Below, one piece after another: positions 8,500 through 17,900 of a stretch of DNA of 64,000 nucleotides. Every line of letters begins with the position of its first letter. Position 1 is the first letter of the stretch. The notes below the pieces were generated by a model. It saw only the letters and a list, made by a program, of their open reading frames with translations, was not told where the DNA came from and ran no database searches. Made by a program: the position numbers and the translations under genes. Origin of the DNA: Bacteroidota bacterium (GTDB lineage: Bacteria > Bacteroidota > Bacteroidia > Chitinophagales > LD1); NCBI GenBank assembly GCA_018267365.1, contig JAFDYQ010000001.1, positions 62,001 to 126,000 on the forward strand, in the 5' to 3' direction.

Positions 8500-9723
8500 T
8501 TATGGTTGTTGCCTGAAATATCTCCAGCACCAGATAATAGAGATCAATGCTACTATACCTAAAATATACAACCACTGAGACATTAGCCCCAGTCCACAGA
8601 AATAGACCGCGATTATGGTGCCATATATAAGGCGGATATTCTCTGATATCAAGACCCACTTTTTGCTCTCCATGATCCCGCCCCAGTCTATAATAGTATG
8701 CCAGAGTAGCAAGGCACCTATCCACCGCTGCCACGTGGCCCAGTCAGAGTCAGGTTTGATCACATACATCATCAGGATGACTCCTAAAATCAAATGAAGG
8801 ATCAGATATGGCCGCGCATGACCGAACGCCGTAGGGCGGTACTTTTGCTGATTAGCCGGTGTCACCTCTACGATTGGCTCCAGGGGTGCCAGGCCGCGTG
8901 GACGCCACCCCAAGGGCATAAACCAGAGTTTGAACTTGTCTATGACATAGGGCGCAGCTACAGCATCCCTCCAGAGTGTACGGTAGTAGTGAAAGTTAAT
9001 GCTGACAGGATTCCACGAATGAGGCGGATGGTACATCCCGTAGATGACCTTTTCATTTTCTTCTTCAAATGTGCCAAACATCCGATCCCAGATGATCAGA
9101 AACTCCCCAAAGTTTTTATCGAGATATTTGAAATTGACGCCGTGATGGACACGGTGATGAGATGGAGTGGTAAATGTAAACTCGACCCAGCGCCAGAGCT
9201 TAGGTATCAGCTCTGTGTGGTGCAGGAAGGCTATAAAAAGATGGATACCGGTCATAGCATAAATATCTACTGGTTTGAATCCGATGAGGGTCAGCGGCCA
9301 GAAAAAAAAGAAGGAAAACAGGCGCTGTGTGACACTGGCGCGCAAGGCCACAGCAAAGTTCATCTCCTCTGCTGAATGGTGGGGTGAATGAGCGGCCCAC
9401 ATGATATTGATATGATGTCCCCAGCGGTGTACCCAATAGAAAATGAAGTCTACCCCCAGCAGCAGGAGCAAGAAATTATACCAGGTCATCTCAATATTGT
9501 CAATGAGCCGGAAATGCGACCATAGATAACCATATACTACAAATACTCCTGCAGCTACCAGGACATTGACTGTTTGATTTCCCAGCGCAGTACCGAAATT
9601 GGCAATCAGCTCTTCAAAGCTGATCAGGTCTTTCTTGTAATACCAGCAGAGTATGATCTCCAGTACGACAAAGACGATCGCTATAGGTGTAAGCGTAGCA
9701 TATATATTGCCGATGTTTCCCAT
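8500..9723 (-). CDS. Sterol desaturase / fatty acid hydroxylase superfamily membrane protein
   Basis: 407 residues. This is an integral membrane di-iron oxygenase of the fatty acid hydroxylase superfamily. The histidine clusters are HRWGHH, HSPHHSAE and HHRVHHGVN, with an extra HPPHS downstream. Transmembrane segments flank them, and an extra hydrophobic C-terminal block (residues ~305-400) gives a length closer to alkylglycerol monooxygenase-like proteins than to the ~250-residue C-5 sterol desaturases. The likely reaction is O2-dependent hydroxylation or desaturation of a lipid in the cytoplasmic membrane. It lies downstream of argH on the same strand with a gap of ~80 bp. The substrate is unknown. 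Confidence 0.85.
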   Translation of the reverse strand: MGNIGNIYATLTPIAIVFVVLEIILCWYYKKDLISFEELIANFGTALGNQTVNVLVAAGVFVVYGYLWSHFRLIDNIEMTWYNFLLLLLGVDFIFYWVHRWGHHINIMWAAHSPHHSAEEMNFAVALRASVTQRLFSFFFFWPLTLIGFKPVDIYAMTGIHLFIAFLHHTELIPKLWRWVEFTFTTPSHHRVHHGVNFKYLDKNFGEFLIIWDRMFGTFEEENEKVIYGMYHPPHSWNPVSINFHYYRTLWRDAVAAPYVIDKFKLWFMPLGWRPRGLAPLEPIVEVTPANQQKYRPTAFGHARPYLILHLILGVILMMYVIKPDSDWATWQRWIGALLLWHTIIDWGGIMESKKWVLISENIRLIYGTIIAVYFCGLGLMSQWLYILGIVALISIIWCWRYFRQQP

Positions 9724-9802
9724 ATTCTCAATTTACAAATACCGTCATGACATGGAAACATTAGAGAAGACGCTAAAAGAAAGATTTCAACCAATGGCAA
9801 TA

Positions 9803-11119
9803 TCAGACCCCATGACGGGATATGGCTGCGTAGGTGCGATCCATCATTTCTCTGATCTCGGTCGTACACAGCCTGCTGATACTTCCCTCGTGTGTATGGC
9901 TCAGGTCGCGGGAGGGCTTGAATGTTCCATTATTGATAGCGTCGCCGACGGACTTATAGGCATCGCGAAACGGCACCTTGTTTACCACCAGATTATTGAT
10001 CTCCTCTACACTGAAAAGATGATCGAATATTTCATCTCCCAGGATATCCCGGCGTACCTGTACATCCCTCAACGCATATAGCAGGATGGCCAGACAATCT
10101 TTTATGCTGTCGATAGCCGGGAAGGTAATATCCTTGGTAAGTTGCATATCGCGATGATAGCCGGACGGTAGGTTATTGCACAGTAGTGTCATCTCATTCG
10201 GAGCGGCCTGTATGCGGCTACAGCGCGCACGTATCAGCTCAAAAATGTCCGGATTCTTTTTGTGAGGCATGATACTGGATCCTGTAGTGAGCGAATCAGG
10301 AAAAGAAATATACCCCCACTGCTGACTCATGTAGAGGCACACATCATAGCTAAAACGCGAGAGAGTCGCTGCCACACCTGAGATAGCTGTCAATACCGCT
10401 TTTTCTGATTTGCCGCGTGTCATCTGGGCATATACAGAGTTATAGTTCATCTCACCAAAACCTAGCAAATGTGTAGTCATAAGTCTATTGAGCGGAAATG
10501 CGGAACCATAGCCTGCACCTGAGCCGAGTGGGTTTTTATCGACTACCTTATATGCTGCGGCTAGCGCCTCCATATCATCTACCAGGCTCTCTGCATATGC
10601 ACCAAACCACAGCCCAAACGATGAAGGCATGGCCAGCTGAAAATGTGTGTACCCCGGCATCAGGTCACCCTTATGCTGCTCACTCAGCTCCTGCCATCGG
10701 TCAAATAATTCTTTGACCATGCCAGCTACTTGCCGGAGCTCGTGCCTCAGGTATAGCTTGATATCTACCAGCACCTGATCATTACGTGAGCGGCCTGTAT
10801 GCAGTTTTTTTCCGGCCTCACCGATGCGCTCAGTGAGAGTCTTCTCAATCTGCGAGTGTACGTCTTCTACATGCTCCTCTATCTCAAAGGCTCCCCTGCC
10901 GATATCTGACAGTATCTCTGTGAGGCCCGCTTTGATCTGCTCAAACTCATCCATAGTAATAATGCCCACGTGGGCGAGCATCTCAGCATGCGCTAGTGAT
11001 GCCTGGACGTCAAACTGCGCTAGGCGCATATCCCAGTGGCGATCGTTGCCTACAGTGAAACGTTCGGTGACCAGAGCACGATCATCCTGAGCGGTATTAC
11101 TTTTTTGCCAGAGTTTCAT
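9803..11119 (-). CDS. argH: Argininosuccinate lyase
   Basis: 438 residues. The enzyme splits argininosuccinate into arginine and fumarate, the last step of arginine synthesis. The fumarase/aspartase superfamily signature GSSIMPHKKNPD is at residues 280-291 and carries the catalytic Ser. HTGRSRNDQ is at residues 107-115 and MPGYTHFQ lies near 154. It is slightly shorter than the ~460-residue E. coli enzyme. It is the last gene of the eight-gene minus-strand arg operon, 10 bp after argE. Confidence 0.95.
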   Translation of the reverse strand: MKLWQKSNTAQDDRALVTERFTVGNDRHWDMRLAQFDVQASLAHAEMLAHVGIITMDEFEQIKAGLTEILSDIGRGAFEIEEHVEDVHSQIEKTLTERIGEAGKKLHTGRSRNDQVLVDIKLYLRHELRQVAGMVKELFDRWQELSEQHKGDLMPGYTHFQLAMPSSFGLWFGAYAESLVDDMEALAAAYKVVDKNPLGSGAGYGSAFPLNRLMTTHLLGFGEMNYNSVYAQMTRGKSEKAVLTAISGVAATLSRFSYDVCLYMSQQWGYISFPDSLTTGSSIMPHKKNPDIFELIRARCSRIQAAPNEMTLLCNNLPSGYHRDMQLTKDITFPAIDSIKDCLAILLYALRDVQVRRDILGDEIFDHLFSVEEINNLVVNKVPFRDAYKSVGDAINNGTFKPSRDLSHTHEGSISRLCTTEIREMMDRTYAAISRHGV

Positions 11120-11129
11120 GATAGGGAGT

Positions 11130-12215
11130 TTATGCTTTTGAGAAATACTGATCTAACAATGTAATGTAACCACTGACTCCTTCATTTATCTCCTGTATAA
11201 GGATGTATTCGTCAGCACTATGAGAACGAGCGGAATGGCCAGGGCCCATTTTGATACTGGGCCAGGGCATTAGTGCCATATCAGAGGTGGTCGGTGATCC
11301 ATAGAGCTTTATACCCAGCTGCCGTGCGACCTCCGGCATGGGATGATCTACAGGTATAAAGGAGGCCTTGATACGGGTAGAGCGCTCCCTGATATCGCAG
11401 GAAACATGATTTCGTATCAGCTCCAGCACCTCCGCATGCGTATAGCAATCATTCAAACGAATATCTACTGTAAAGGTACATAGCGGCGGTACCTGATTAT
11501 GGGCGGATCCGGCATTAATAGTCGTTACATTCATGCTGACCTCGCCCAGCCATGGTGATACCTTGTCAAACTGATATGTGCGAAACCAGTCAATGTCTTG
11601 TATAGCTTTATAGATTGCATTGACACCTTCCCGGCGCGCGGCATGACCGGCTATCCCATGCGCGGTACAATCCAGCACGAGTAGTCCGCGCTCAGCGACA
11701 GCCATCTGCATAAGTGTGGGCTCCCCCACTATCACCAGATCTATAGGTATCAGGTGCTCTATGATGCTCTCTACGCCTCCGGTGCCTGATATCTCCTCTT
11801 CTGCTGTCGCAGCGTAGATAATATTAAATGGGAGATCCGCGCGATCGTAGTAATGCAGAAATACACCAAGCAATGAAACCAAAGAGCCGCCTGCATCATT
11901 ACTACCCAGACCATAAAGCCTGTCATCTATAATCTGTGCGGAAAAGGGATCGCGTGTATACCCCTTATTCGGCTTCACAGTATCATGGTGTGAGTTTAGC
12001 AAGAGCGTTTTCTTGCCAGCAGAAAATAGTTTGTTTCTCGCCCAGACATTATTTCCCTTGCGCTGAGACAGAATACCTCTACCTGACAAGCAGGATTGCA
12101 GCAGGTCTGCCGTGGCAGTCTCCTCGCGACTGAAGGAGGGTATAGCTATCAGCCTTTGAAGCAGGATGATCATCTCAGCCGCAATATCACTGACAGATAC
12201 GTGTGCCATAGCCAT
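11130..12215 (-). CDS. argE: M20-family N-acyl-citrulline/ornithine deacylase (ArgE-like)
   Basis: 361 residues. An M20 zinc peptidase fold is shown by NSHHDTVKPNKG (metal His/Asp), GLGSNDAGGSLVSLLG (bridging Asp), TAEEEISGTGGVE (catalytic Glu-Glu) and a C-terminal His in MGPGHSARSH. The presence of an N-acylornithine carbamoyltransferase in the operon implies that the deacylated substrate is N-acetyl- or N-succinyl-citrulline rather than N-acetylornithine. The gene starts 29 bp inside the end of argB and is followed by argH. Confidence 0.88.
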   Translation of the reverse strand: MAMAHVSVSDIAAEMIILLQRLIAIPSFSREETATADLLQSCLSGRGILSQRKGNNVWARNKLFSAGKKTLLLNSHHDTVKPNKGYTRDPFSAQIIDDRLYGLGSNDAGGSLVSLLGVFLHYYDRADLPFNIIYAATAEEEISGTGGVESIIEHLIPIDLVIVGEPTLMQMAVAERGLLVLDCTAHGIAGHAARREGVNAIYKAIQDIDWFRTYQFDKVSPWLGEVSMNVTTINAGSAHNQVPPLCTFTVDIRLNDCYTHAEVLELIRNHVSCDIRERSTRIKASFIPVDHPMPEVARQLGIKLYGSPTTSDMALMPWPSIKMGPGHSARSHSADEYILIQEINEGVSGYITLLDQYFSKA

Positions 12216-12981
12216 GCTTATTATTTGCTATTGGGACAATATCGTCCGAGCGGCCTATGATGACCTGCGAAACACCATCAGAAATAGCCAGGCAGGCGTT
12301 GTCTATTTTCGGGATCATGCCGCTGCCTATGGTGCCGTTTGCTTTTAGCTCTTCTGCCTGCGATATCCTGATGCGTGGTATCACGCTCTCAGGGTCTGAA
12401 ATGTCGCTTAATATTCCTTTCCTTTCAAAACAATATAACAGTGACGTCTGATACAGACCACTCATCGCTACAGCCAGGGACTGTGCTATGGTATCGGCAT
12501 TGATATTGAGGAGGTAGCCATCTGCTGTACAAGATATAGGCGCTATAACGGGGGTAAGCCCGGCAGACAAAAGCGAAGTCAGCAGGCTTGTATTAATTTT
12601 TCCGGTCTGTATATCTCCTACCCAGCCATAATCGATGTCTTTTACAGGACGTTTTGCCGCAGGTATGAGCCGGGCATCCACACCGCTCAAGCCTATAGCA
12701 TTTCCCCCACATGCATTCATTTTGGCCACGATAGTCTTATTAATAAAACCTGCATAAGTCATCGTGACTATCCGTATAGTTTCATCATCTGTGATGCGCC
12801 GGCCCTCTACCATTTTTGTCTCTATACCTAAACGGCTGCTTAGTTCAGTGGCCAGTTTGCCACCGCCATGTACCAGTATCTTAGGGCCATCTATTGCACA
12901 CAGATCCCTGAGAAATTTGTCAAGCAGCGGTTTATCATCTATCACATTACCGCCTATTTTTATGACTATCAAGTTCTTCAT
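12187..12981 (-). CDS. argB: N-acetylglutamate kinase
   Basis: 264 residues. An amino acid kinase fold protein that phosphorylates the gamma-carboxylate of N-acylglutamate. The N-terminal KIGGNVID, the LVHGGGKLATELSSRLG loop (substrate and phosphate binding), NINADTIAQSLAVAM and a C-terminal IGSGMIPKI match ArgB. It abuts argF' (stop and start overlap at 12981) and overlaps argE by 29 bp, consistent with tight coupling. Confidence 0.95.
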   Translation of the reverse strand: MKNLIVIKIGGNVIDDKPLLDKFLRDLCAIDGPKILVHGGGKLATELSSRLGIETKMVEGRRITDDETIRIVTMTYAGFINKTIVAKMNACGGNAIGLSGVDARLIPAAKRPVKDIDYGWVGDIQTGKINTSLLTSLLSAGLTPVIAPISCTADGYLLNINADTIAQSLAVAMSGLYQTSLLYCFERKGILSDISDPESVIPRIRISQAEELKANGTIGSGMIPKIDNACLAISDGVSQVIIGRSDDIVPIANNKHGYGTRICQ

Positions 12982-13928
12982 CAGGCAGTCTCCAGGATTT
13001 TTTTCAGAACGGTTTGTGCCGCTGTCACTCTGTGGCCTGCCTGGACTTGTACCAGACTGTCAGGCCCGTCTATCAGTGCATCTATGAGTTCCACATTGCG
13101 CCGCACAGGGAGGCAGTGCATGACCTTAGCGTGATTTGTTGCATTCATTTTGTCGGAGGTCAGTAGCCAGTCTCCCTCTACCTGCGGCATGGCTCCATAC
13201 TCTCTATAGGCGGACCAGTTTTTGACATATACATAGTCAGCTCCGGCCAGTGCCGCATCCTGATCATAGGTGATCTCAGCTCCCTGACAAAATTCCGGTG
13301 CCAGTTCATATCCTCTGGGCTGTGTGATCACTACCTCGGCCCCGGTAGCCACGGCCCACTCGGCAAAGGAGTTTGGCACTGCTTGCGGAAGCGCCTTGAT
13401 ATGAGGTGCCCATGTGAGTACTACCTTGGGTTTCGCCTGTGTACTTGTCTCTGCAATAGTGATCACATCAGCAAAGCTCTGCAGCGGATGGCGTGTACCC
13501 GACTCCAGGCTGATGAGTGGTTTGCTGCAATACTTCTTAAAGCTGTGCAGTATTTGCTCGGTATAATCTTTTTCTCTATCTACCAGCCCCGGGAAACTAC
13601 GTAATCCTATAATATCGCAGTATTGTGATATCACCCCTGCAGCTTCTTTTATATGCTCACTCTTAGTGCTATTCATCACGGCACCGTCTTCAAATTCTAT
13701 CTGCCAGCTATCCTTATCCAGATTGAGTACTATGACATTCATTCCCAAATTGTATGCGGCCCGTTGGGTGCTCATACGCGTACGCAGGCTGGGATTTAGG
13801 AAAAGTAAACCCAATGTCTTGCCCTTACCCAGATCAGAATATTGCCCTATATTTTCTTTAAGATCCAGGGCCTCCTGCACCAATGATGGCACGTCACCTG
13901 CATCTTTTACGCTGAGAAACTGTTTCAT
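12981..13928 (-). CDS. argF': N-acylornithine (acetyl/succinyl) carbamoyltransferase
   Basis: 315 residues. The carbamoyl phosphate site is SLRTR (residues 47-51, replacing the STRTR of ordinary ArgF) with HPLQ at 147-150 and HCLPVRR near the C-terminus. The overall pattern matches the Bacteroides fragilis N-succinylornithine carbamoyltransferase and the Xanthomonas N-acetylornithine enzyme, not ArgF. From memory of those enzymes, specificity depends on a residue that is Pro90 in B. fragilis and Glu92 in Xanthomonas. By length-matched alignment residue 90 here is Ser (STKSEH), so acetyl versus succinyl cannot be decided. Confidence 0.92.
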   Translation of the reverse strand: MKQFLSVKDAGDVPSLVQEALDLKENIGQYSDLGKGKTLGLLFLNPSLRTRMSTQRAAYNLGMNVIVLNLDKDSWQIEFEDGAVMNSTKSEHIKEAAGVISQYCDIIGLRSFPGLVDREKDYTEQILHSFKKYCSKPLISLESGTRHPLQSFADVITIAETSTQAKPKVVLTWAPHIKALPQAVPNSFAEWAVATGAEVVITQPRGYELAPEFCQGAEITYDQDAALAGADYVYVKNWSAYREYGAMPQVEGDWLLTSDKMNATNHAKVMHCLPVRRNVELIDALIDGPDSLVQVQAGHRVTAAQTVLKKILETA

Positions 13929-15067
13929 ATATTAACGGTCGTTAGTTTGAGACAAGAGGCCAATGCAGCAAGAAAAATATCGGCCTGGGGTTTCGTCAAA
14001 GTTAGCGGTGGCAAAACACGCAGAGTATTTTTATTAGAAGATGTTCCGGTAAAAATGTGATATTCCTCCAGGAGCCTCTTTCTAAGCGGAGCACAAGGTA
14101 CGTGAAGGTCTATGCCGATCATGAGACCCATACCTCGCACTTCTTTGATACCCGGCAATGCCTGCACCTGATCTATCAGGTAGGTGCCTACATTTGCGGC
14201 ATTTGCCACGAGGCGTTCCTCCTTTATCACATCGAGTACGGCTATCGCCGCAGTAGCTGCCAGATAGTTGCCACCAAATGTGGTACCCAGCAGGCCATGG
14301 CGAGCTTTGTAGTCCGGACTGATGAGTACGCCTGCTACCGGAAATCCATTGCCCATGCCCTTGGCTATAGTGACTATATCAGCCTGTATATCTGCATACT
14401 GATGTGCAAAAAAGTAGCCGCTACGACCATAGCCAGACTGTATCTCATCGAGAATAAGAGAAACACCGTATTGGTCGCACAATGTGCGTAGTGATTTTAA
14501 AAATGAAATGGAAGGCATCCGGACGCCACCGACCCCTTGTATACCCTCTATAATGACTGCGGCTATTTCATTGCTCATCGCAGTTCTGAGCGCGCCTTCA
14601 TCGTTCCATGGCAAAAAGATGATATTGGCGTTTTCATTGATAGGAGCCTGGATAGATGGGTCATGAGTAGCTGCTACTGCCAGCGATGTCCGGCCATGAA
14701 AGGCACCCTCAAAAGCGATGATCTTCTTGCGTCCATTTTGAAAAGAGGCAAGCTTGAGGGCATTTTCATTTGCCTCCGCACCAGAATTGCAGAGAAATAG
14801 ATGGTAGTCATTGTAGCCGCTCAGGGCACCTAGTTTATCCGCCAGCTCCTGTTGTTGTGGTATTCTGACAGAGTTAGAATAAAATCCTATCTGGCGCAAT
14901 TGCTTATCCAGCATATTTACATAGTGAGGATGGCTATGGCCTATAGAAATAACCGCATGCCCCCCATATAAGTCCATATATTGCTCTCCCTTGTCATCAT
15001 ATAGATAAACGCCCTCACCCCTCACAGGGGTAATATCAAATAGCGGATATACATCAAATAACTTCAT
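13925..15067 (-). CDS. argD: N-acylornithine aminotransferase
   Basis: 380 residues. A class III PLP-dependent aminotransferase that makes N-acylornithine from the semialdehyde and glutamate. The motifs are DLYGGHAVISIGHSHP, NSGAEANENALKLA, the Asp of LILDEIQSGYGRSG (cofactor N1) and the Schiff-base Lys in IVTIAKGMGNGFPV. TTFGGNYLAAT is typical of ArgD/AstC. It overlaps argF' by 4 bp and follows argC by 2 bp, inside the arg operon. Confidence 0.95.
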   Translation of the reverse strand: MKLFDVYPLFDITPVRGEGVYLYDDKGEQYMDLYGGHAVISIGHSHPHYVNMLDKQLRQIGFYSNSVRIPQQQELADKLGALSGYNDYHLFLCNSGAEANENALKLASFQNGRKKIIAFEGAFHGRTSLAVAATHDPSIQAPINENANIIFLPWNDEGALRTAMSNEIAAVIIEGIQGVGGVRMPSISFLKSLRTLCDQYGVSLILDEIQSGYGRSGYFFAHQYADIQADIVTIAKGMGNGFPVAGVLISPDYKARHGLLGTTFGGNYLAATAAIAVLDVIKEERLVANAANVGTYLIDQVQALPGIKEVRGMGLMIGIDLHVPCAPLRKRLLEEYHIFTGTSSNKNTLRVLPPLTLTKPQADIFLAALASCLKLTTVNI

Positions 15068-15069
15068 GA

Positions 15070-16053
15070 TCAGAATGCAGATGGTTTTAGCAAAAGACCA
15101 GCGGTCTCGTCGAGTCCAAAAATGATATTCATATTCTGCACAGCCTGGCCTGATGCTCCTTTGAGGAGATTGTCTATCACTGATGTGATCAGCACCCTGC
15201 CTGCGCGTACATCAAGATGAAGTAGACACTTATTCGTATTTACCACTTGTTTCAAATCGATTTCACGTGTACTAAGGTGCACAAAAGGATGCGTGGCATA
15301 ATAATCATGGTACAAGGTTAATAACGAATCCAGTTTTTCATCTGTCTGTGCCACAACTGCACTATGTATACCACGAGCAAAATTACCCCTTTGAGGAATA
15401 AATACCATATCAGAGGTCCATTCCGGCTGCAGCGTACTGAGTGACTCCACTATCTCTGCCAAATGCTGATGTGTGAAGGGCTTATATACCGATAAATTGC
15501 TATCACGCCAGCTAAAATGAGTAGTAGCACCCGATGCATGGCCTGCCCCTGTACTACCGGTGGTAGCATTGATATGGATATCATCACGGAGGACTCCCGC
15601 GGCTGCCAGTGGTAGTAATGCGAGCTCTATACTTGTGGCAAAGCATCCGGGATTGGCTACACTTTTCGCTCCCTTTATCTTCTCTCTGTTTAGCTCTGGG
15701 AGACCATATATGAAACCCCGATTGCCTATGGTATTGGTAACTGAATGGCGAAAATCCTGGCTAAGATCGATGACCACTATGGCATCAGGAATAGCATTTT
15801 CGCTGAGAAACTTTCTTGCTGAATCATGGCCACCACACAGGAAGAGCACATCAATATCAGTATCATGATCTGCTGCAAAACGAATAGCTGTATCGCCGAG
15901 GAGGTCAGTGTGTATATCAGACAGGAGCTGGCCGGCGCTACTCGCACTCTGTACAAAAGTGATCTCTGCTACCGGATGCCGGAGCAGTAGCCGTATGAGT
16001 TCGCCACCGGTATAGCCCGCACCACCGATGATCCCCGTTTTAATCTTTTTCAT
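15070..16053 (-). CDS. argC: N-acetyl-gamma-glutamyl-phosphate reductase
   Basis: 327 residues from the ATG at 16053, where MKKIKTGIIGGAGYTG is the canonical N-terminus. Upstream starts would only extend into argG. The NAD(P)-binding GGAGYTGGELIRLL, the catalytic Cys in SVANPGCFATS and GSTGAGHASGAT define the type 1 ArgC family. The start overlaps the argG stop by 14 bp, and the stop is 2 bp before argD, so translation is probably coupled. Confidence 0.95.
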   Translation of the reverse strand: MKKIKTGIIGGAGYTGGELIRLLLRHPVAEITFVQSASSAGQLLSDIHTDLLGDTAIRFAADHDTDIDVLFLCGGHDSARKFLSENAIPDAIVVIDLSQDFRHSVTNTIGNRGFIYGLPELNREKIKGAKSVANPGCFATSIELALLPLAAAGVLRDDIHINATTGSTGAGHASGATTHFSWRDSNLSVYKPFTHQHLAEIVESLSTLQPEWTSDMVFIPQRGNFARGIHSAVVAQTDEKLDSLLTLYHDYYATHPFVHLSTREIDLKQVVNTNKCLLHLDVRAGRVLITSVIDNLLKGASGQAVQNMNIIFGLDETAGLLLKPSAF

Positions 16054-17257
16054 GTCCGGCATTGAGGTTATTGACCTGATAGTAAATACCGGTCTGGTTG
16101 CCAAATATTTTGGTGAATCCCTTTACATCCTCGCCGCTCCAGGTCTTATTCATCTCACCATAGCTGCCAAATTTAGCGGACATCAGATCATGAGGTGAGG
16201 TGATCCCTATCAGCTCAAAACGATACGGCATTAGCCTCACTGACACCTGACCGGATACGAATGTCTGTGTAGATACCATAAAAGCCTCTATATCCCGCAT
16301 CACAGGATCAAAGTATTGACCTTCATGCAGCCAGTTGCCATACCAGGCGGCCATCTGATCCTTCCAGTATAGTTGCCACTTTGTGAGTGTATGCTTCTCC
16401 AGCAGGTGGTGCGCTTTGATGATGATCACCGGAGCTGCTGCTTCAAAGCCCACTCTGCCTTTGATGCCGATAATGGTGTCTCCTACATGTATATCGCGAC
16501 CAATGGCATATGGAGCTGCCAGTGAATGCAGCGTCAGGATAGCATCTACCGGATCATCATACCGCACGCCATCGATGCCTTTTAATTCTCCTTTTTCAAA
16601 AACAAGATTTACTTCGGTAGTTTTCTCCGCAGTGAGCTGGGTCGGGTAGGCTGAGTCGGGCAGACTACCATGTGATGTGAGCGTTTCGCGACCACCCACA
16701 GATGTGCCCCATATACCTTTATTGATGCTATAGGCTGCCTTCTCAAAGTTCATATCCACATGATGACCCTTCAAATATTCTATCTCAGCCTCGCGGGAAA
16801 GGCGGAGGTCGCGGATCGGAGTGATGATCTGTACATCAGGAGCGATAATGTGAAACACCATATCAAACCGCACCTGGTCATTGCCCGCACCGGTACTGCC
16901 ATGCGCCACTGCCTGAGCCCCTATCTCCGCTGCATACCGAGCCGTGGCTATGGCCTGCACGATACGTTCGGCACTTACCGACAATGGGTATGTGTTATTC
17001 TTCAGCACATTGCCAAAGATCAGGTACCGGATGACATCGCGATAGTAGTCATGGCGGGCGTCTACTGCCTTAAAGGATTTCACGCCCAGCCTCAAGGCAT
17101 GCGCTTCTATCCTGCCCAGCTCCTCGTCAGAAAAGCCTCCAGTATTGACAGTCAAGGCATGTACCTCATAGCCTAGCTCCTCCCGGAGATGGATGGCGCA
17201 GAAGGTAGTGTCCAATCCGCCGCTGAATGCGAGTACGACTTTTTTTGTTTGACTCAT
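16040..17257 (-). CDS. argG: Argininosuccinate synthase
   Basis: 405 residues. ATP-dependent ligation of citrulline and aspartate. The PP-loop is VLAFSGGLDTTFCA at the N-terminus. AHGSTGAGNDQVRFD (aspartate/citrulline binding) and PIRDLRLSREAEIEYL follow. It is 7 bp after the GNAT gene and overlaps argC. The position near the head of an operon with argC, argD, argF', argB, argE and argH is the usual Bacteroidota order. Confidence 0.95.
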   Translation of the reverse strand: MSQTKKVVLAFSGGLDTTFCAIHLREELGYEVHALTVNTGGFSDEELGRIEAHALRLGVKSFKAVDARHDYYRDVIRYLIFGNVLKNNTYPLSVSAERIVQAIATARYAAEIGAQAVAHGSTGAGNDQVRFDMVFHIIAPDVQIITPIRDLRLSREAEIEYLKGHHVDMNFEKAAYSINKGIWGTSVGGRETLTSHGSLPDSAYPTQLTAEKTTEVNLVFEKGELKGIDGVRYDDPVDAILTLHSLAAPYAIGRDIHVGDTIIGIKGRVGFEAAAPVIIIKAHHLLEKHTLTKWQLYWKDQMAAWYGNWLHEGQYFDPVMRDIEAFMVSTQTFVSGQVSVRLMPYRFELIGITSPHDLMSAKFGSYGEMNKTWSGEDVKGFTKIFGNQTGIYYQVNNLNAGHEKD

Positions 17258-17264
17258 GATGTGC

Positions 17265-17900
17265 TCAGTGATTTGGTGAGAATAAAATGGAGAGAAAGCC
17301 TTTCCAGATAGATGGAGTATTGGTAGTTGTTTTGCCTCCTACCCCGGCAGCGCCTTTTTTCTTATCTGCAGGATCATAGAGCATGGCTGTACAGAGGCAG
17401 TTCTTACGCTCTTTGCTCTGCAGTATCTCAAAATTGACACAACTACGGCATCCCTTCCAGAATTCATCATCGTCTGTGAGTTCAGAGTAGGTGACCGGCT
17501 CATAGCCCAGGTCCGAGTTTATTTTCATCACGGCCAGACCAGTGGTCAGCCCAAACAGCTTAGCCTCAGGGTAACGTGCCCGTGACAGTTCGAATATCAT
17601 TTTCTTGATCTCGCGTGCCAGACCGCTTTTTCGGAATTGCCCGGCCACTATCAAGCCCGAATTGGCTACGTATTTGCCATGGCCCCAGGACTCAATATAG
17701 CAGAAGCCTGCCCATGCCCCCTCTGTAGTGAGCGCTACCACTGCCTTGCCCTCACGCATTTTCTCGCGCACATAGTCCGGAGACCGCTTGGCTATGCCTG
17801 TGCCGCGCGCACGCGCGGACACCTCCATCTCTGTGCATATCTGCTCAGCCAAATGCTCATGACTACCATCGGCAATAAGTACCTTAAACGACTTATCCAT
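17265..17900 (-). CDS. GNAT acetyltransferase at the head of the arg operon (candidate N-acylglutamate synthase)
   Basis: 211 residues. The GNAT fold is shown by VALTTEGAWAGFCYIE, then GLIVAGQFRKSGLAREIKKMIFEL, where the R/Q-x-x-G-x-A-like stretch binds the acyl-CoA pyrophosphate. A polar tail has KERKNCLCTAMLYDP and lysine/glycine-rich sequence. It is the first gene of the arg operon, 7 bp before argG. The operon has no argJ and no classical argA, so this protein is the natural candidate for acylating glutamate at the first step. The function is inferred from context; the acyl donor (acetyl- or succinyl-CoA) is unknown. Confidence 0.75.
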   Translation of the reverse strand: MDKSFKVLIADGSHEHLAEQICTEMEVSARARGTGIAKRSPDYVREKMREGKAVVALTTEGAWAGFCYIESWGHGKYVANSGLIVAGQFRKSGLAREIKKMIFELSRARYPEAKLFGLTTGLAVMKINSDLGYEPVTYSELTDDDEFWKGCRSCVNFEILQSKERKNCLCTAMLYDPADKKKGAAGVGGKTTTNTPSIWKGFLSILFSPNH

